Shown in pieces: positions 18,201-21,453 of a stretch of 21,453 nucleotides of DNA; the stretch's first letter is position 1, and each line of letters opens with the position of its first letter. The notes beneath the pieces are model-generated. The model had not been told where the DNA came from. It saw nothing but the letters and a program-made list of their open reading frames with translations, and ran no database searches. Origin of the DNA: Purshia tridentata (Eukaryota > Streptophyta > Magnoliopsida > Rosales > Rosaceae). Where the stretch lies: the NCBI GenBank assembly GCA_003254885.1, contig QANT01007490.1, forward strand, positions 1 through 21,453, in the 5' to 3' direction. Made by a program: the position numbers and the translations under genes.

Positions 18201-20655
18201 CACAAAAGTTTCTTACATTACATCCCAACGCAGTAAGAGTAGGATGTCCTCCAACACAAAAACGGACAGCTCTTCACGTAGCAATTGGTAAAAATCATGT
18301 GCATATTGTGAAAGAGTTGGTGAGGTTGATGACAGACGAAGATTTTGAAATGAAAGACGATGATGGTAATATAGCTTTTAGGGATGCCATTTATTCAGGA
18401 AACAAAGAAATTGTTCAATGCATGGTTGAGAAGAAGAATAAATTACTTGACTTCCGCGTTCGAAATGGTGCCCACTATGTAACTCCACTTCTCAAGGCTT
18501 ATCTTGGGACCTTTGAGAAAATGGTGCAGTATCTTTACTCGGTCACTCCACTTGAACATCTCAATGGTCCCGATGGTGCTGAACTTATTACCCGCTGTTT
18601 TGCTAACAAAGACTTTGGTAAGATCGTTCGATCGAGTTTCATAAATATTTAAATAACCCTAAATATAATTAATTAATTAATCTTTTTCCTTATTCGTCTT
18701 TCACTATTACTACAGATTTTGCGTGGGATTTAATTAAACGTTGTCCAAAGTTGATCGCTACTGTGAACTATGATGGACGAACCCCATTATATGTATTGGC
18801 TGGTATGCGTTCTGCATTCTTAAGTGGAAGTCGACTTACATTCTGGCAACAATGGATCTATAACTGTTAGTACTACACTCTGATTTTCTTAATATTAAAT
18901 TATGTCCCAATATTCAATGTTTTATCAACAGTCTGCCTATTTATTGAGAAAGTGAATTTAAATGTGAAGATTAATTACCTCTGAAAAAACAAGAGAGAGA
19001 GATATGCATATGACATGGGTAAATTCCCAATTCAGTCGAATGATTGCAACAGTTGATTTTTTAAATGATAAATTATAGTTAATTAACTCCTTCATATACG
19101 TCCTTGTTTATTTTTATTGAGTCAGCTTCTTTTAAAAACCAAATTTGTCATTTTCCTTTCCCTAAAGTGCCCTATTTTCCCCTAGCTTAAGCTTTAACGT
19201 TTTTTTAGGGGTTATAAATGCTATTTATCTAATCAATTAGTTATATTTTGGTTATGTTTTACGATTCTAAATTGGATTTTCCAGCCAATTGAGTTAATTT
19301 CTACGTTGATTTGATTCTTTATTTTGTTTATTAATTTTCAAATTAAACTGTTAGTTTTTTCTATACGTACACACTATCAATATATTAGTCCACCTATTAA
19401 AAAAAAATACACATGCTAAAAAAAATATATTAGTGGACATACGAAAGAAATACACATATCATTATGTTACACGTTAGTGCCCGTACCTACTAAAAACACT
19501 ATATGTGTCAATATATTAGTGCACCTAACTACATTAATAAAATTAAAAAAAACAACTATATTAATTAAATGCTTATACGTAATATAATTTACCTAAATGA
19601 ATAGTTCGCTTTGTGCTCAACGCATGACTCCATGAATCAACCTAGCTACATGAAATACTCGATCATGCGTGATTTAATTACCTATATCAAATTGTTTAAA
19701 CATAATTCATTATATATCTAGTACGTGTATATATAACATTTATAAGCACTGTTAGAGATTTTAAATTTGAATTTCAAATACACATGTCAGTACTTTGTTG
19801 ATTTATATATGCATGACTTACTTTAAGGATTATTAATTTTACTACAAATAAAACACTGACATGTATTTGGGATCTAAATTTGAGAACCTTAGTATTATTG
19901 ATAATTTATCTTTATACAAAATTATCTATATCAAATGCTTCAATATAATTTACCTATATTAAATACTTATACAAAATTTACATATTGTTTTTTTTCCTTC
20001 TTCAGATTGCTTTTTTTAATTACACAAATTTCTTAATTTATCTACAATATAAAGTCTAATTTTAAATACATAATAAAGATGATTTTAAAGATAAGCTAAA
20101 AAAATAGGGATTTAAATTGCATAATGTTCGGTATTAAACTTTTTTTTTTTTTTTGTGTTGATTGAGAATATTGGGTATTAAAAGTTAATTTAATGACACG
20201 GCAAATCTTTTCAATTATTTTAAAATATATGGTATAGCCGTATAAAAATATATGTAATATCTGAAATTTAATCTAAAAGAATAGTGGGTAAGAAAAATTG
20301 AAAAAGTAGGTGGGAATAGTGCCACTCTAAAGTCAAGGAGTTAAGTTTTATAAACAAATAAGTTGCAAGGGACTTTATCCCTTTTTTTAAATGTTCGTTA
20401 ATGAATCATTCTTACAAAAGAAAATTGCTCATAAATAGATGATTATCTAATGAAAGAAAAATCTGACTTCAAATAAATAGTTTGATTATCTAATAAATAT
20501 CTGAAATTAACCTCTTTTCTTAATAGTTATATACATACAACAATCTGGTTGTATTATCGACAAAGAGTCAGATTCTTCCATCAACGATGTTTCTATACAT
20601 GTTCAAAAACTAGAAAGTGACCACGATGATAATGAAAGGGTTCCCATTTGCTCAG
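15259..20655 (+). CDS. Ankyrin-repeat protein with N-terminal gag-like (DUF4219/UBN2) segment, 3' end beyond window
   Basis: Five coding exons: 15259-15592, 16947-17057, 18123-18617, 18716-18865 and 20527-20655; about 406 residues so far. Every junction is phase 1 and keeps the frame. Exon 1 encodes a Copia gag-like start: FLNQNNYEQWSVQVKTYLMA (DUF4219, about residues 14-33), then ALHAIQISCG and AWDTLEKKFK (UBN2-type, to about residue 102). Exon 2 is an acidic linker. Exons 3-4 carry ankyrin repeats: RTALHVAIGKNHVHIVKELV, a degenerate DDDGNIAFRDAIYSGNKEIV, VTPLLKAYLGTFEKMVQYLY, and DGRTPLYVLAG, then the FLSG..LTFWQQWIYN segment seen in ACD6/ITN1-like plant proteins. Those relatives end in a membrane-spanning PGG domain, expected here past the right edge. 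They act in defence, cell death or salt signalling; this gene's role is unknown. Exon 5 is the least certain. Confidence 0.78.
15757..16134. mobile_element. 378-bp foldback (MITE-like) element in intron of the ankyrin gene
   Basis: The left arm starts tagg[c]ttttttacacaaatacc. The right arm, reverse-complemented, starts tagg[g]ttttttacacaaatacc. Pairing continues almost to the centre: aaattatcaatatgtg(c/t)caatgtggcac, then tttttgttaaatca and tctcaaacttcctaattt. The whole element is thus one long imperfect hairpin with a short spacer. The flanks share attttа-like AT sequence, but I cannot fix a target duplication. It encodes nothing. Confidence 0.8.
16214..16299 (+). repeat. Perfect 43-bp tandem duplication
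   Basis: Two identical 43-bp copies, 16214-16256 and 16257-16299, each beginning tagatccctttctacgttgg. Complete identity indicates a very recent event or an assembly artefact. Located in the first coding intron of the ankyrin gene. Confidence 0.95.
17058..18122 (+). other. Second coding intron of the ankyrin gene
   Basis: 1065 bp, donor caatg|gtatat, acceptor gttggcag. AT-rich. Holds a pyrimidine/AT microsatellite right after the donor and a (TA)11 run at 18023-18044. Sequence around 17205-17240 (catctccaatactata) and 17515-17545 (attggagtaac) is weakly inverted and may be an old MITE, not securely defined. Confidence 0.65.
18023..18044. repeat. (TA)11 microsatellite
   Basis: Eleven TA dinucleotides about 80 bp upstream of the exon 3 acceptor of the ankyrin gene. 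Confidence 0.95.
18866..20526 (+). other. Fourth coding intron of the ankyrin gene
   Basis: 1661 bp, donor aact|gttagt, acceptor ttcttaatag. Very AT-rich. It contains the small inverted-repeat element at 19751-19893 and repeated atatattagt motifs (near 19382, 19426 and 19512), each followed by ccacc, ggac or gcacc. ttaactcctt at about 19083 and its complement aaggagttaa at about 20336 might be the ends of a 1.26-kb insertion, but this is weak. Confidence 0.55.
19751..19893. mobile_element. Small inverted-repeat element (MITE-like)
   Basis: The left arm gattttaaatttgaatttca, then aatacacatgtcagta, pairs with the reverse complement of the right arm, ggttctcaaatttagatccc, then aaatacatgtcagtgt. 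Arms are about 45-50 bp around a spacer of about 45 bp. No coding content and no clear target duplication. Confidence 0.6.
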
Positions 20656-20875
20656 GTATGTTTTTTTTTTTTCTGTAACTTTTGTTTTTGTTTGTGATTA
20701 TAAAGAAGTTTAAACCCATATATAGAAAACTATTGAAAAGTTTCTAAAAATATGTTGACAGACATGTGTACGCATTTTAGCAAAACAGTGCCGAATACTA
20801 AGCGCTCAACACATTTTTTTGTCCTTAAGCGTGACAATTTTCAATATAGTAGTTTTTGAGTGGATAAAGTATTTA

Positions 20876-20904
20876 TTAAGGGCTTTTCAGTTGAAAGCCC
20901 TTAA
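20876..20904. repeat. Perfect 11-bp stem hairpin
   Basis: ttaagggcttt (20876-20886), a 7-nt loop tcagttg, then aaagcccttaa (20894-20904). The stem is perfect and ends with mismatched flanks. It is intronic. It resembles a bacterial terminator stem only by chance, since this is plant DNA. Confidence 0.85.
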
Positions 20905-21015
20905 ACCTATATATGGTCTCTACTCTTAAACCTACATTATCTCACTTACCTAAGGTTCATATGTTTAATTAGCGCTCATGAACTCTTAAACCTCAGTGCA
21001 TGATGATGATGATTT

Positions 21016-21018
<3 letters not shown>

Positions 21019-21054
<36 letters not shown>
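21019..21054. repeat. (AT)18 microsatellite
   Basis: Eighteen AT dinucleotides, preceded by a (tga)n-like stretch (tgatgatgatgattttgca). A similar gatgatgattttgca follows at about 21082, so the microsatellite sits between two copies of that motif. Confidence 0.95.
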
Positions 21055-21056
<2 letters not shown>

Positions 21057-21453
21057 TTCTTCATGATTATTTTGTAGAAAGATGATGATTTTGCAAATAA
21101 ATTATCAATTTTGGTGATCATATTTACTTTATGTATGACATGAATATTAATTTTTCTATTTTATAATTTTCATGTGAAAATATTTAAGGGGCCCATTATT
21201 AAAATTTTTCACAGGGCATGTGAACCAAGACCCCCAAAGTCGCACTCCTAACCTCAATCCAAAGTTCCAATCAATCCTTACAAATTCCATGTTTAAATTA
21301 ATGTAAATATATTTATAAACCCTCTAGTTAGAGATTGATTCTCTCATAATCTCCACTCAAAATTAAACTCTCCCAAAACTCCCAATTATGCACTTTAACA
21401 TTTTTCAAAACCCCCTAGTCAACCTGTAACCATTTAAAGTTGATTTTTCTTTT

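Larger units (their letters stand above)
20656..21453 (+). other. Ankyrin gene intron running to the window edge
   Basis: Starts at donor ctcag|gtatgt. No further exon of the family (remaining ankyrin repeats or PGG membrane domain) is recognisable before the end, so the intron probably continues past it. Contains the hairpin at 20876-20904 and the AT microsatellite. Confidence 0.5.

Noticed and set aside
19083..20346. ttaactcctt / aaggagttaa as termini of a 1.26-kb transposon
   Set aside because: The inverted match is only 10 bp in very AT-rich DNA, with no target duplication or coding content.
20876..20904. Hairpin as a transcription terminator
   Set aside because: Stem-loop terminators of this kind are bacterial; the context is a plant intron.
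21215..21304. Possible sixth exon of the ankyrin gene after the acceptor-like ttttcacag
   Set aside because: It is in the right phase but runs into a stop after about 30 codons, shows no ankyrin or PGG resemblance, and has no donor.

Overview
The window is nuclear DNA from a flowering plant. It is AT-rich, the genes are split by GT-AG introns, and leader introns, TATA boxes, microsatellites and short foldback elements are common. The protein families (a DUF1005 protein, tubulin-folding cofactor A, a phytocystatin, and an ankyrin protein with a gag-like N-terminus) fit a eudicot. The ankyrin gene and the cystatin look most like Rosaceae (Prunus/Malus type) to me, but that is an inference from family resemblance and was not tested by search.

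Layout. (1) About 1000-5966, plus strand: a DUF1005 gene with a CT-rich non-coding leader exon, a probable 2.8-kb leader intron holding several young tandem duplications and a small TIR element, then two coding exons giving 436 residues. A 10-codon upstream ORF ends 5 nt before the start codon. (2) 6000-9900: a gene-poor stretch with duplicated blocks, a small Mutator-like MITE with 9-bp target duplications, and one weak candidate for a very short gene behind a good TATA box. (3) 9903-10411, plus strand: a phytocystatin pseudogene with an intact promoter, signal peptide and N-terminal half, broken by a frameshift and a later stop. (4) 10901-13600, minus strand: tubulin-folding cofactor A (TFC A, KIESEL-like), three coding exons giving 114 residues, with a leader intron. 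Its promoter side carries four TGGGCY (site II) elements and two telo-boxes. (5) 15027 to the window end, plus strand: an ankyrin-repeat gene of the ACD6/ITN1-like plant group. Its first coding exon encodes a Copia gag-like DUF4219/UBN2 segment. Five coding exons are visible, joined by phase-1 introns, and the gene runs off the right edge before its C-terminus.

The genes are independent transcription units with no evident shared pathway. The most notable signals are the gag-ankyrin fusion built from uniformly phase-1 exons, the 378-bp near-perfect foldback inside its first intron, the decayed cystatin, the upstream ORF of the DUF1005 gene, and the site II/telo-box promoter of the cofactor gene. 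I found no new defence or mobile system beyond these.
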